Of a DNA stretch of 64,000 bases, positions 30,279 through 38,308 are shown piece by piece. The stretch comes from Parahaliea mediterranea (GTDB lineage: Bacteria; Pseudomonadota; Gammaproteobacteria; Pseudomonadales; Halieaceae): NCBI RefSeq assembly GCF_003402235.1, contig NZ_QEWO01000001.1:1178001-1242000 (forward strand). The letters run 5' to 3'. Within the stretch, counting starts at the first letter, position 1, and each line of letters opens with the position of its first letter. Both the position numbers and the translations under genes were made by a program. The notes under the pieces are model-generated. The model was not told the DNA's origin. It saw only the letters and a program-made list of their open reading frames with translations, and searched no databases.

Positions 30279-31826
30279 TCATTGCGGACTCTCCACTCGC
30301 TGAAAGCGGATGCCCTCACGTTGTGGACCGGGCATCTGCAAAAGAACCGACTCCACCGCCCCGCTTTTTTCTGTGCTGACACTTAGACTGAAAGGGGCCG
30401 GGGACACCTGCCGCCGCACCGGGTCATCGGGCAGGACATCGAAGGTGATACCTCCATGAGGCCGTAATTCACCGCGAAAGGCCGTACCGTACTGAGTGCG
30501 CAGCGCGCCAGATTCCAGCGCCACCGACATCTCCCCATACAGGGGGTGCCGGTAACGACCGACCAATGCCTCGGATGGCACCGCAGGCGTGGCCGCCGGG
30601 TCGTGGCTGGCCGCATGCAGCTGACCGGCCCCACGATAACGTTCACGCCGCTGATGCAGGTTGTCGAGGAACTCACTGCGATAGTCGGCGGGAGCCAGAC
30701 CCAGCAGGCGATCCAGTACCCAGCGCGTTATGTCATAGCGCACACCAGAGCCGGTTTCACCGTTGGTCAGCACCGCCACACAAACACCCGCATCCGGGAT
30801 AAACGCAATGTTGGAGGCCATGCCCTGGATCGCGCCGCCGTGGGTATACACGGTGTTTTGATCGCCGTAATTCATGCGCTCAAGACCGAGGGTGTAGCTC
30901 TTGTAGCGATTGCCGGTCCGCGCCGCCACATCCAGCGGCATGAAGTTGCGCGGCTCGCGGGTGGCCTGCATTGCACTGACCAAACCGGGCACTTGCTGCT
31001 CTGCCTCCTCGGGCCAAAGCTGGGCCTGACACCAGGTTGCCATGTCTGTCGCGCTTGAGTACAAAGCACCTGCGGGCGCGACATGCGCCAGGTCAAAATA
31101 GCGGGTAGTCACCGCGCTAGTCGGCGTCAGGTAGTGCGGCTGGGCGACATTGGATAGTTGCTCCAGCGCCGCCAGGGAACTGCCACTGCGATGCATGGCC
31201 AGCGGCTGAAGCAGGCGCGCCTGCACGAATTCGTCCCAACTGGCCCCCGCCAGTTGTGGTATCAACTGTCCCGCCGCCAGGTACAGGAAGTTGTTATACA
31301 GGTAACTGGCGCGAAAGGCCTGCTCCTGCGGTAGGTGCTCGATCGCCGCCATCATCTCATCACGGGCCAACCCGGGTCTGGCAAACCAGAACAGGTCAGC
31401 TCGCGCTAAACCGCTGCGGTGGCTGAGTGCATCCTCCACACTGAGGTTGGCCGTCAGGTAGGGGTCAGAGAAGCGCAGACCAGGCAGGTGGCGCGCCAGT
31501 GGGTCATCCCAACGCAGTTTTTGTTCCGTCACCAACAGGCCGAGGGCGGTCGCGGTGAAATGCTTGGTCATGGAGCCAATGGCGAAGATTGTATCGCCAT
31601 CCACATCCACTTCACCCCCGGCAATACGACGGCCATAACCGCGCACCACGGGTGGGCTGTCACCCGCAACTACCGCGACGGCGGCGCCCGGCACCAGACT
31701 CAAGGCCAGCAGCTCCTCGACAAATGGGTCCAGGCCGTCCAGGCGCTGAGCCAGCGATTCGGCCGCCCGGGTATGTAGCGCCGCACCGCTGAGAACTACC
31801 AGTAAAAAGCTCAGGATCCAATGCAC
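30279..31826 (-). CDS. Exported serine hydrolase (beta-lactamase/D-aminopeptidase fold)
   Basis: A 515-residue protein with a signal peptide (about 22 residues) and a serine beta-lactamase class C/PBP-type domain. Catalytic SxxK is GSMTKHFT (Ser85, Lys88), the YxN element is YLYNNFLY, and the late motif HGGAIQGMAS holds the HxG in place of KTG. The C-terminal 130 residues form an extra domain, as in D-aminopeptidase (DAP) and related peptidases. It would act on D-residue peptides, esters or lactams in the periplasm. GTG start at 31826 with AGGAGG nine bases before. It sits 43 bases upstream of the D-aminoacylase-like gene. Confidence 0.83.
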   Translation of the reverse strand: MHWILSFLLVVLSGAALHTRAAESLAQRLDGLDPFVEELLALSLVPGAAVAVVAGDSPPVVRGYGRRIAGGEVDVDGDTIFAIGSMTKHFTATALGLLVTEQKLRWDDPLARHLPGLRFSDPYLTANLSVEDALSHRSGLARADLFWFARPGLARDEMMAAIEHLPQEQAFRASYLYNNFLYLAAGQLIPQLAGASWDEFVQARLLQPLAMHRSGSSLAALEQLSNVAQPHYLTPTSAVTTRYFDLAHVAPAGALYSSATDMATWCQAQLWPEEAEQQVPGLVSAMQATREPRNFMPLDVAARTGNRYKSYTLGLERMNYGDQNTVYTHGGAIQGMASNIAFIPDAGVCVAVLTNGETGSGVRYDITRWVLDRLLGLAPADYRSEFLDNLHQRRERYRGAGQLHAASHDPAATPAVPSEALVGRYRHPLYGEMSVALESGALRTQYGTAFRGELRPHGGITFDVLPDDPVRRQVSPAPFSLSVSTEKSGAVESVLLQMPGPQREGIRFQRVESPQ

Positions 31827-31857
31827 GGGTCAGTGCCTCCTCATCAGAACAGTGGTT

Positions 31858-32799
31858 TTAAGGCTTTCCGAACAGTAGCCGCAGGCCACGGGCATAGGAC
31901 ACGGGAATCACGTCGAGATGACCCAGGCCCTGGTGGATCTCGCTGTGCAAAGTCAAACTCGGGTAGTTACGCGACTGCAACACGCCCCCCAGACGCGCCT
32001 GGCCGCTGGCCACCTGGCCCACGCCCTCCAGATAGGGGTCGGCAAGTTCGCGCGATCCCGAGGCCAGATAAACGCCGGCCTGCAGGTCATTCTGTTTACT
32101 GGCAAAGCGGGACTCAACACGGAATATCTCGCCATCGCCGTAGGCCATTGCCGGGCTGGAGATGATGTAGTTGCTAAACGGCGAGTTCTCCTGGAACAGC
32201 GTCCAGGCGGCAAAGTAACCCCCGGCAGATACACCACCAAGCGTCAGCCGCTGGGGGTCAACCCGCAGCCCACCCGCCAGGAAGGGCAACAACTCCTGCG
32301 ATAGAAACGCCAGGAAACGCGGAGCACCACCGGTACACTCCCGTCGCGGCACATCGTTTTCCTTGCAGGTCTGTGCCACTGTCTGGCCGAAGGGATCTTT
32401 CAGGTTCCAGCCTGGCGGTGAAAACTCGTAGAGTCGCCGGATATTGTAGGCTGCCTGCCCCTCTTCGAAGGGTGTCCCCACACCCACCAGTATCATCGGT
32501 TCCTCAAGTTCTGCCTCGACTGCCATTAGCGCCGCTGCCGCACCACCGAAGAAGCGATTGCCATCGGTGATGACCAGGGCAGCAAAGCGCTGTTCTGGAT
32601 TCTGCAAATAGGCCATGGGGAAGCGCACAATAATGTCATAGCGCCGCTCCATGACCTCGGAATCGAGGCTGAAGGCCTGCATGCCCAGCAGCGGGAAATC
32701 GCGGGGCGCAATACGCTCTGAGCCTTTGCTATTCTGCGCCACCGATGGGCCGCACCAGGCAAACAAAAGACTCAGAACAACTACCATGCCGTACTTCAT
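31858..32799 (-). CDS. Exported putative esterase (Fes/enterochelin-esterase-like alpha/beta hydrolase)
   Basis: A 313-residue alpha/beta hydrolase with a signal peptide (residues 1-21, ending SVAQ). It carries the putative-esterase pattern RRYDIIVRFPMAYLQNPEQRFAALVITDG, the nucleophile elbow GGVSAGGYFA, and a late histidine near IHQGLGHLDVIP. This family cleaves ester bonds of siderophore-like or acylated compounds in the periplasm. ATG 32799 is chosen, with GAGAGAG before it; the 24-codon extension upstream contains no signal. It is 31 bases from the serine hydrolase gene and 75 from the TonB receptor, so the same transcript encodes uptake and hydrolysis. Confidence 0.8.
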   Translation of the reverse strand: MKYGMVVVLSLLFAWCGPSVAQNSKGSERIAPRDFPLLGMQAFSLDSEVMERRYDIIVRFPMAYLQNPEQRFAALVITDGNRFFGGAAAALMAVEAELEEPMILVGVGTPFEEGQAAYNIRRLYEFSPPGWNLKDPFGQTVAQTCKENDVPRRECTGGAPRFLAFLSQELLPFLAGGLRVDPQRLTLGGVSAGGYFAAWTLFQENSPFSNYIISSPAMAYGDGEIFRVESRFASKQNDLQAGVYLASGSRELADPYLEGVGQVASGQARLGGVLQSRNYPSLTLHSEIHQGLGHLDVIPVSYARGLRLLFGKP

Positions 32800-32874
32800 A
32801 AATCGGTCTCTCTCATCAAGTCTTGGCAGGGCGGCGCCGCCGCCCACGCCGGTTGGTAGGGCTACTGCCATGGC

Positions 32875-35064
32875 TCAGAAGCGGTAGGCAAGCTGAACCC
32901 CCAGGGTGCGTGGCCGCAGGCGCCAGCCACGGTCCAGGAAGAAGGCCACCGTGACATCATCTTCATTGGTGAGATTGGAGGCGTAGAACTTGAGCTCGAC
33001 ATTGTCCACGGTGATACCGGCGTTGAGATCCACCGTGACGTAATCGCCCGACTCCGTAGGAATCGTTGCACCGGTGTTGAAGGCACCCACATAGGTGGCG
33101 TCGGCGCGCAGGAAGGCTGGGTATTGCGCCAGCAAAAAGTCATAGTGCAGGCCGACATAGCCGTTGTGCTCCGGCGACATGGGCAGACGCTCGCCTTCAT
33201 TGCCCCCCTGGTTGTTGGTGAACTCAGCATCGGTATAGGACGCTGCGAGCTGCAGGCTAAGGCTGCTGGTCAACAGCACCTGGGCCTCCAGTTCCACGCC
33301 CTGGGAGCGAGCTTCGCCCCCATTCACCGTGGCCGAACAGACAGGGTTTGAGCCCACCGCGCCGACCGGGATATCTGTCCAATCAATGCGATAAACCGAA
33401 CTGTTCAAACTCACTCGCCGATCCCAGAAACTGAATTTTCCGCCCAGTTCAAAGTTCTCAGTGGTATCTGAATCAATGCTGGATGAACCAAGGGAGATAG
33501 TGGTGCCGTCCATCAGCCCGTCGTTGTCGACATCACAGATTGTCGGCGGCGCGGTGGCAACACCAAGCCCAAGACGGAAACCTTCCGACCACAGGGCGTA
33601 CAACAGAGCGTCGTCGTGCAATTGATAGTCGATACCGGCTTTATATCGGCTGTCCGATTCGGCTGTCGAAAGCTGGTTGGGAATAGCCGCCAGGGGCCCT
33701 GATTCATCGATATCGTCGTCGCGCTCATAATCGAACCAGCGCCCCCCAACCGTCAGCACCAGGGCGTCGGTTAGCGCATAATCCAGCTCACCAAACACCG
33801 CTACCTGGTCGATGGTCGACAACGTATTCACCGTGCGCAGGTTTTCTGTGCCAAATGGATTGAGGCTGGGATCATCACCCGTCCAGCGCCAGCAGCAACG
33901 CTCGAAGGATTCGAAGTCTTCGTAGTAAAGGCCACCGGTTACCTGCAGCTTGCCGTCAAACTGCGAGGCCACCCGTAACTCCTGCACCAGCCCCTCCTTG
34001 TCGCGCTCGCTGAACCCTACCGCTGCCCAATCAATGACTCGCCCCAGGTCGGATGAATCGGCAGTTTTGCCGTCTACCCACGAGGTCGAAGAAGTGAGGG
34101 TGCCCCAGCCCATGTCGTAGTTCACCAGTAGGTTAAACAGGCTGAGCTCGTCGGTCTTGAACTCCTTGCCAGTTGCCAGCGCCGAGGCTTCATAGGCCTG
34201 ACGGGAGAGGGTCACGTCGTTGCGGCCATCCTCCTCCAGTTCCTGGTGGGCGACCATCAGGGTCACATCCAGTTCGTCGCTGGGTTGCCACAACAGCGAG
34301 GCGCGCGCCCCGGTAAAGCGGTTACCTCCGACGCCTTCTTTCTCTGCCACCGGTGTGCCGGTGGCCGCTGAGCGATCCTCCAGCAATTCTGTACTGACCA
34401 GGTCAACGTATCCCGCGTTGTCAAAGCGATAGCCAACCAGGCGCAGGGCCAGTTCATCACCCAGCGGCAGGTTCAGCATGGCGGTCACATCGCCATTGCC
34501 ACCGTCGGCCCCATCGGTGGATGAGTAGTCCACGGCAACCCTGCCCTCAAATTCATCGAGGTAGGGAGCGTTGGGAATATTGCGCACTGCGCCGCTCATG
34601 GAGCCACCGCCGTAGAGCGTGCCCTGGGGGCCTCGCAGCACCTCGATACGCTCCATGTCGACCAGCTTCATGTCGCTGGACGTAGAAATAATCGGGTTGG
34701 ATAGTGGCACCTCACCAAAGTACGAACCCACGGTTGCTCGCTCGCCAAAGGCGAGCCCAATACCGCGAATAATGATCTGGTTTTCGCCGACGCCACGGTC
34801 GATGTAATTCACGCTTGGCAGTGCGTCGAGGTAGTCCTCCATCCCCACCAGGGACCGATTATCAATCTGCTGAGCACCGAGTGCCGAGATACTGCCTGCA
34901 GTGCTCTGCAGGTCTGTCGCTCGCTTGGTCGCGGTGACCAGTACTGTCTCCAGCACCGGCGGGGCCGTTGCCGGCTCCGTTCGCTGCTGAGCCTGGGCAG
35001 TGCCCGCCAGGCTCATCAGTGCCAGACCGACCGCCAGTGCCTGTTCGGATTTTATTGTTCTCAT
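32875..35064 (-). CDS. TonB-dependent outer membrane receptor
   Basis: A 729-residue receptor: signal peptide to about residue 25, TonB-box-like LETVLVTATKRA, and a plug with TAGSISALGAQQIDNRS, the IIIRGIGLAFGERA region and RIEVLRGPQGTLYGGGSM. The barrel ends LGVQLAYRF. RGPQGTLYGGGSMSGAVRN marks it as the marine/sphingomonad nutrient-receptor type. It lies mid-operon, with an enzyme (DgcA-like) before and a periplasmic esterase after, so its cargo is probably the substrate of these enzymes. AGGAG seven bases upstream of ATG 35064. Confidence 0.93.
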   Translation of the reverse strand: MRTIKSEQALAVGLALMSLAGTAQAQQRTEPATAPPVLETVLVTATKRATDLQSTAGSISALGAQQIDNRSLVGMEDYLDALPSVNYIDRGVGENQIIIRGIGLAFGERATVGSYFGEVPLSNPIISTSSDMKLVDMERIEVLRGPQGTLYGGGSMSGAVRNIPNAPYLDEFEGRVAVDYSSTDGADGGNGDVTAMLNLPLGDELALRLVGYRFDNAGYVDLVSTELLEDRSAATGTPVAEKEGVGGNRFTGARASLLWQPSDELDVTLMVAHQELEEDGRNDVTLSRQAYEASALATGKEFKTDELSLFNLLVNYDMGWGTLTSSTSWVDGKTADSSDLGRVIDWAAVGFSERDKEGLVQELRVASQFDGKLQVTGGLYYEDFESFERCCWRWTGDDPSLNPFGTENLRTVNTLSTIDQVAVFGELDYALTDALVLTVGGRWFDYERDDDIDESGPLAAIPNQLSTAESDSRYKAGIDYQLHDDALLYALWSEGFRLGLGVATAPPTICDVDNDGLMDGTTISLGSSSIDSDTTENFELGGKFSFWDRRVSLNSSVYRIDWTDIPVGAVGSNPVCSATVNGGEARSQGVELEAQVLLTSSLSLQLAASYTDAEFTNNQGGNEGERLPMSPEHNGYVGLHYDFLLAQYPAFLRADATYVGAFNTGATIPTESGDYVTVDLNAGITVDNVELKFYASNLTNEDDVTVAFFLDRGWRLRPRTLGVQLAYRF

Positions 35065-35108
35065 CTCAGACTCCTCATGACTGTATTAGATGTACCTGCG
35101 CGGCAAGA

Positions 35109-36086
35109 TCAGCCCCACAGCTGGGGGCTCGGCAGCCCAACAACACCACCGGTTGCATAGTCGAGGGCGTGTTCGATGTCTCCCTCCAGTAACAGCGGAC
35201 CGTCGATGTCCACGAAACGGCAGTGCTGGCCGACCACAAAGGCGGGGGCCATGGACAGGGACGTGCCGACCATGTTGCCCACCATCAGCTCCTTGCCATC
35301 ACGCTGTGCGTTGTCGACGATCTGCAGGGCTTCGGTCAGGCCGCCACACTTGTCCAGTTTGATACTGATCACGTCGTAACAACGGGCAGCTTTGGCGTAC
35401 TCAGCAAGGCTGAGGCAGGATTCGTCTGCACCCAGCGGCACGGGGCTGCGATAGCCTTCCAGGATGTCATCACCGCCCCGCGGCAGAGGCTGCTCGATCA
35501 TGTCCACATTGAGACGGGCAACGGCCGGGGCATACTCGCGTAGCTCATCGAAACTCCAGCCCTGATTGACATCAATCAGGATGCTGGCATCCGGGCGCGC
35601 GGCTCGAATCGCCTCCAGGCGGGCGATGGGTTCATCCGCGCTCAGTTTCACTTTGATCTTGTCGTACTGGGCGTAGCGCAGGGCCGCCTCGGCCATCTGC
35701 TCTGGGGTTCCGATTCCGACGGTCGCTACTGTTACCAGTGGCCTGGGCTGCAGCGCCAGCAGCTCCCAGATAGCTGTACCTGAACGCTTCGCCTCTAAAT
35801 CCCACAGCGCGCAATCAAGGGCATTGCGGGCGCCGCCAGGCGGCAGTCGCTCAAGCAGGGATGTGCGATCAATACCACCCTCCACATCGCTGCGGATGGA
35901 CTCCAATTGCGCCCGCATGGAATCTGCCGTCTCGTCCAGGTAGTAGATGCCAATCCCCTCGCCACGGCCACTCACGCCGTCCTGGGTCAGGCTGACCTGT
36001 AAAGCGTCTACGTGCTCAAAGGTATAACCGGTGATCGAGAACGGAATGCGCAGGGGCAAGCGCTTAACGTCAATAGTGAACTGCAT
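35109..36086 (-). CDS. dgcA: Enolase-superfamily epimerase/racemase (DgcA/dipeptide epimerase-like)
   Basis: A 325-residue enolase-superfamily enzyme. The catalytic KxK lies in DKIKVKLSA (Lys145 and Lys147), the metal ligands are Asp172 (LIDVNQGW), Glu198 (IEQPLP) and Asp221 (GADESC), and the second base is Lys243 (SIKLDKCGG). This set matches L-Ala-D/L-Glu epimerases and the N-acetyl-D-glutamate racemase DgcA described in marine bacteria. The next upstream gene is a DUF1611/DgcN protein, which is what the dgcN-dgcA pair looks like; hence the symbol, given with caution. AGGAG lies eight bases before ATG 36086. It may equally epimerise dipeptides. Confidence 0.78.
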   Translation of the reverse strand: MQFTIDVKRLPLRIPFSITGYTFEHVDALQVSLTQDGVSGRGEGIGIYYLDETADSMRAQLESIRSDVEGGIDRTSLLERLPPGGARNALDCALWDLEAKRSGTAIWELLALQPRPLVTVATVGIGTPEQMAEAALRYAQYDKIKVKLSADEPIARLEAIRAARPDASILIDVNQGWSFDELREYAPAVARLNVDMIEQPLPRGGDDILEGYRSPVPLGADESCLSLAEYAKAARCYDVISIKLDKCGGLTEALQIVDNAQRDGKELMVGNMVGTSLSMAPAFVVGQHCRFVDIDGPLLLEGDIEHALDYATGGVVGLPSPQLWG

Positions 36087-36119
36087 GGTTTGTTCTCCTG
36101 GTATTCGGTGTTCAGCTCC

Positions 36120-37127
36120 CTAGCGGAGCCTGTCAACAATGGCTAGGGTGCCGTCGATCAGCGGGTCGACACAGGGCAGGTTCAGGCGTTGCCCCAGCTC
36201 GGCAAGATAGTGCTCGCGTTCCGGTGCCGGCAGTGCCGAGGTATTCACGCATACCCCCACACAGTGAATCGCCGGATTAACCAACACGCCCAATTCAATC
36301 GTGCGGGCGATGACATCTTCGATACTGGGCAGGGGGAAGTCTTCCCAGCCGGAGATGCGCTCACGCCCGGCTTCATGGCAGACCACGAAGGCGTCGGGCT
36401 GCGAGCCGATCAACAGGCCAGTGCTGACAGAGGAATAGCCCGGATGAAACAGCCCACCCTGCCCCTCGATGACATCCCAGTGATCGGCGTCGTTGTCCGG
36501 TGAAAGGATCTCGGCGGCGCCGCTCAGGAAGTCACTCACCACGGCATCCATCGGCACGCCGCAGCCGGCGATCATGATGCCGGTCTGACCGGTGGCACGA
36601 AAATCAGCCTTCATACCCGCCGCGCGCATATCGCGCTCGACACACAGCGCCGAGTATTTCTTGCCCACAGCGCAGTCGGTACCCACCATCAACAGACGTT
36701 TGCCCCGACGCTTGGCCCCGCTGCCCACGGGCAGCGCTGCAGGAGGAACCCGGACATCGATCAACCGGGCACCATTGGCCGCTGCCAGTTCCGCCAGGCC
36801 CGGCACATCGGCCAAGCGCTTGTGCGCCCCAGCGACCAAATCCATCCCCAGGCCCAGGGCCTGTCGCAATACCGGATACCATTGCTCCGGAATATCACCC
36901 CCGACCGTAGCGGTGCCGATGACCAGCGAACGGACACCGGCGCTGGCAGCCTCCTCAAGCGTCATGTCAGCCAGGCCCAGGTCCAGCGCATCGGCAGCCA
37001 GGCGCATTTGGCCCCGGCACAGTTCCGGGCGCCACTGCACCAGGCCGGCCCCGGTTTTCGCGTAGGTTTTTCGCGACTCGCTGCCTATAAAAATCAGGTA
37101 AGGAGAGCGCATCTCAACAACTTTCAT
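36120..37127 (-). CDS. dgcN: DUF1611 protein, DgcN-like (D-glutamate N-acetyltransferase)
   Basis: A 335-residue DUF1611 protein. The C-terminal domain starts with a P-loop-like GTDCAVGKK (149-157), followed by ATGQTGIMIAG, HPGYSSVSTGLLIGSQPDAFVVCHE and a final NTSALPAPERE. The N-terminal domain includes TGAGLVQWRPELCRGQ. DUF1611 members adjacent to DgcA-type racemases have been identified as D-glutamate N-acetyltransferases (DgcN) of a marine D-glutamate catabolic pathway. Pairing here, 33 bases before the epimerase, supports that. Start ATG 37127 has AAGGA eight bases upstream; the longer frame to 37178 is less likely. Enzyme activity not proven by sequence. Confidence 0.8.
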   Translation of the reverse strand: MKVVEMRSPYLIFIGSESRKTYAKTGAGLVQWRPELCRGQMRLAADALDLGLADMTLEEAASAGVRSLVIGTATVGGDIPEQWYPVLRQALGLGMDLVAGAHKRLADVPGLAELAAANGARLIDVRVPPAALPVGSGAKRRGKRLLMVGTDCAVGKKYSALCVERDMRAAGMKADFRATGQTGIMIAGCGVPMDAVVSDFLSGAAEILSPDNDADHWDVIEGQGGLFHPGYSSVSTGLLIGSQPDAFVVCHEAGRERISGWEDFPLPSIEDVIARTIELGVLVNPAIHCVGVCVNTSALPAPEREHYLAELGQRLNLPCVDPLIDGTLAIVDRLR

Positions 37128-37205
37128 ACAGATATCCTTGAGTAGTACTTGAGCTCGGTATGCGGTCGGTATGACCACTCACTGCCCGTTGTTTCACTTG
37201 CCGTT

Positions 37206-38297
37206 TCACAGCGCCGGATCCGGCGCGCGAACGATCCTGGCCAGCCCCAGCGTCAGCAGTGGCACAATCAACACAACGATGAACACCAGGGTCAGCAAGC
37301 CATACCCTTTTGCGATCAAGTCGATGATGCCCACCACTTCACTGGCGAACATGGCGATCAGCAGAAAAGCCAGCGACACCAACGGCCTGGCAAAGCGCGA
37401 CAGTTCTCCACCTCGCTCACGCGCGCTCGCACTGAGGCGTTCATTGACCGCATGCAGGAGGGCGGTACCGGTTTCAATGAAGGTGCCGAACACCACAATC
37501 TGGAATACCACATTCAGCCAACCACTATTGAGTTGCGCCATGAGGAAGGTCGCCGGCAGCGGTTGTTCGCCGATCTCGGGATAAAAGGCCATCATGGCGA
37601 TGTAGAACAGCAGCGCCGGAATGACCGCCAGCAGCCCCCCCATGAGGCCTGCTCCTACCGTTTCCCGACGCGAACGAAGGTGGGCGACGGCAAAGAGTAC
37701 CGCCGGGAGTACCGCCAGGTTATAACCGGAGTAAAGCACGCCGCTGGCCGCCCAGTTCCCCATCAGCGGCTCGCCGAGGAAGGTATCGGCTATTACGCCA
37801 GAGTAGCTGGCAAAGGCCAGGACAAATAGCAGCAAGTACACGCTGTAAAGCACCAGCGACCAGGCCGACAGCACCACCTTGATCACCTCGGAGCCATTGA
37901 AGGTGAGGATGGCAATCAGCAGCATCAAGATGGCAGTGCCCCACAGCGTGGGGAGCTTCAGCGATGCCTGGGCCATTTCCCCCGCCGCAGAGCCGATCAC
38001 CGACAGGATCAGCAACAACTGAATAAAAAAGGCCATTTCGAAGACCGGCCAGCCCCGGCCCAGCAGGGAACGGCAGAAGTGGCGATAATCGTAGCCCCCG
38101 GTGACACGGGCAAACTCGAAACCAGCGGCAAGCACCACACCGAAAACCAGCGCCGAAACCAGCAGGCCCAGCACGCCGCCCAACGGCCCCTGTGGGAAGA
38201 AGAACTCAATGAGCTCTCTGCCTGTGGCGTAGCCTCCGCCGATGATCACCGACTGGAAGATCAGCCCCGGTAGTACGTAGGTTCTAAACCAGGCCAT
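37206..38297 (-). CDS. YkvI-family membrane transporter (LeuT-like fold)
   Basis: A 363-residue integral membrane protein of about ten to eleven hydrophobic helices, from VLPGLIFQSVIIGGGYATGRE at the N-terminus, with the broken first helix (GGGYATGREL) typical of the LeuT-fold YkvI family. Later landmarks are NWAASGVLYSGYNLAVLP and GTFIETGTALLHAVNER. These are probable sodium- or proton-coupled transporters of amino acids or related compounds. It starts 11 bases after the amidohydrolase gene and lies 78 bases before the DgcN-like gene, so it is likely the inner-membrane importer for the D-glutamate or D-amino acid released by that enzyme. GGGGAAG precedes the ATG. Confidence 0.82.
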   Translation of the reverse strand: MAWFRTYVLPGLIFQSVIIGGGYATGRELIEFFFPQGPLGGVLGLLVSALVFGVVLAAGFEFARVTGGYDYRHFCRSLLGRGWPVFEMAFFIQLLLILSVIGSAAGEMAQASLKLPTLWGTAILMLLIAILTFNGSEVIKVVLSAWSLVLYSVYLLLFVLAFASYSGVIADTFLGEPLMGNWAASGVLYSGYNLAVLPAVLFAVAHLRSRRETVGAGLMGGLLAVIPALLFYIAMMAFYPEIGEQPLPATFLMAQLNSGWLNVVFQIVVFGTFIETGTALLHAVNERLSASARERGGELSRFARPLVSLAFLLIAMFASEVVGIIDLIAKGYGLLTLVFIVVLIVPLLTLGLARIVRAPDPAL

Positions 38298-38308
38298 GGA
38301 TGCTTCCC

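Noticed and set aside
30279-31826. Antibiotic-resistance beta-lactamase
   Set aside because: The SxxK/YxN/HxG set and the C-terminal extra domain fit D-aminopeptidase/esterase relatives better than class C beta-lactamases, which carry a KTG motif; the gene neighbours are catabolic.
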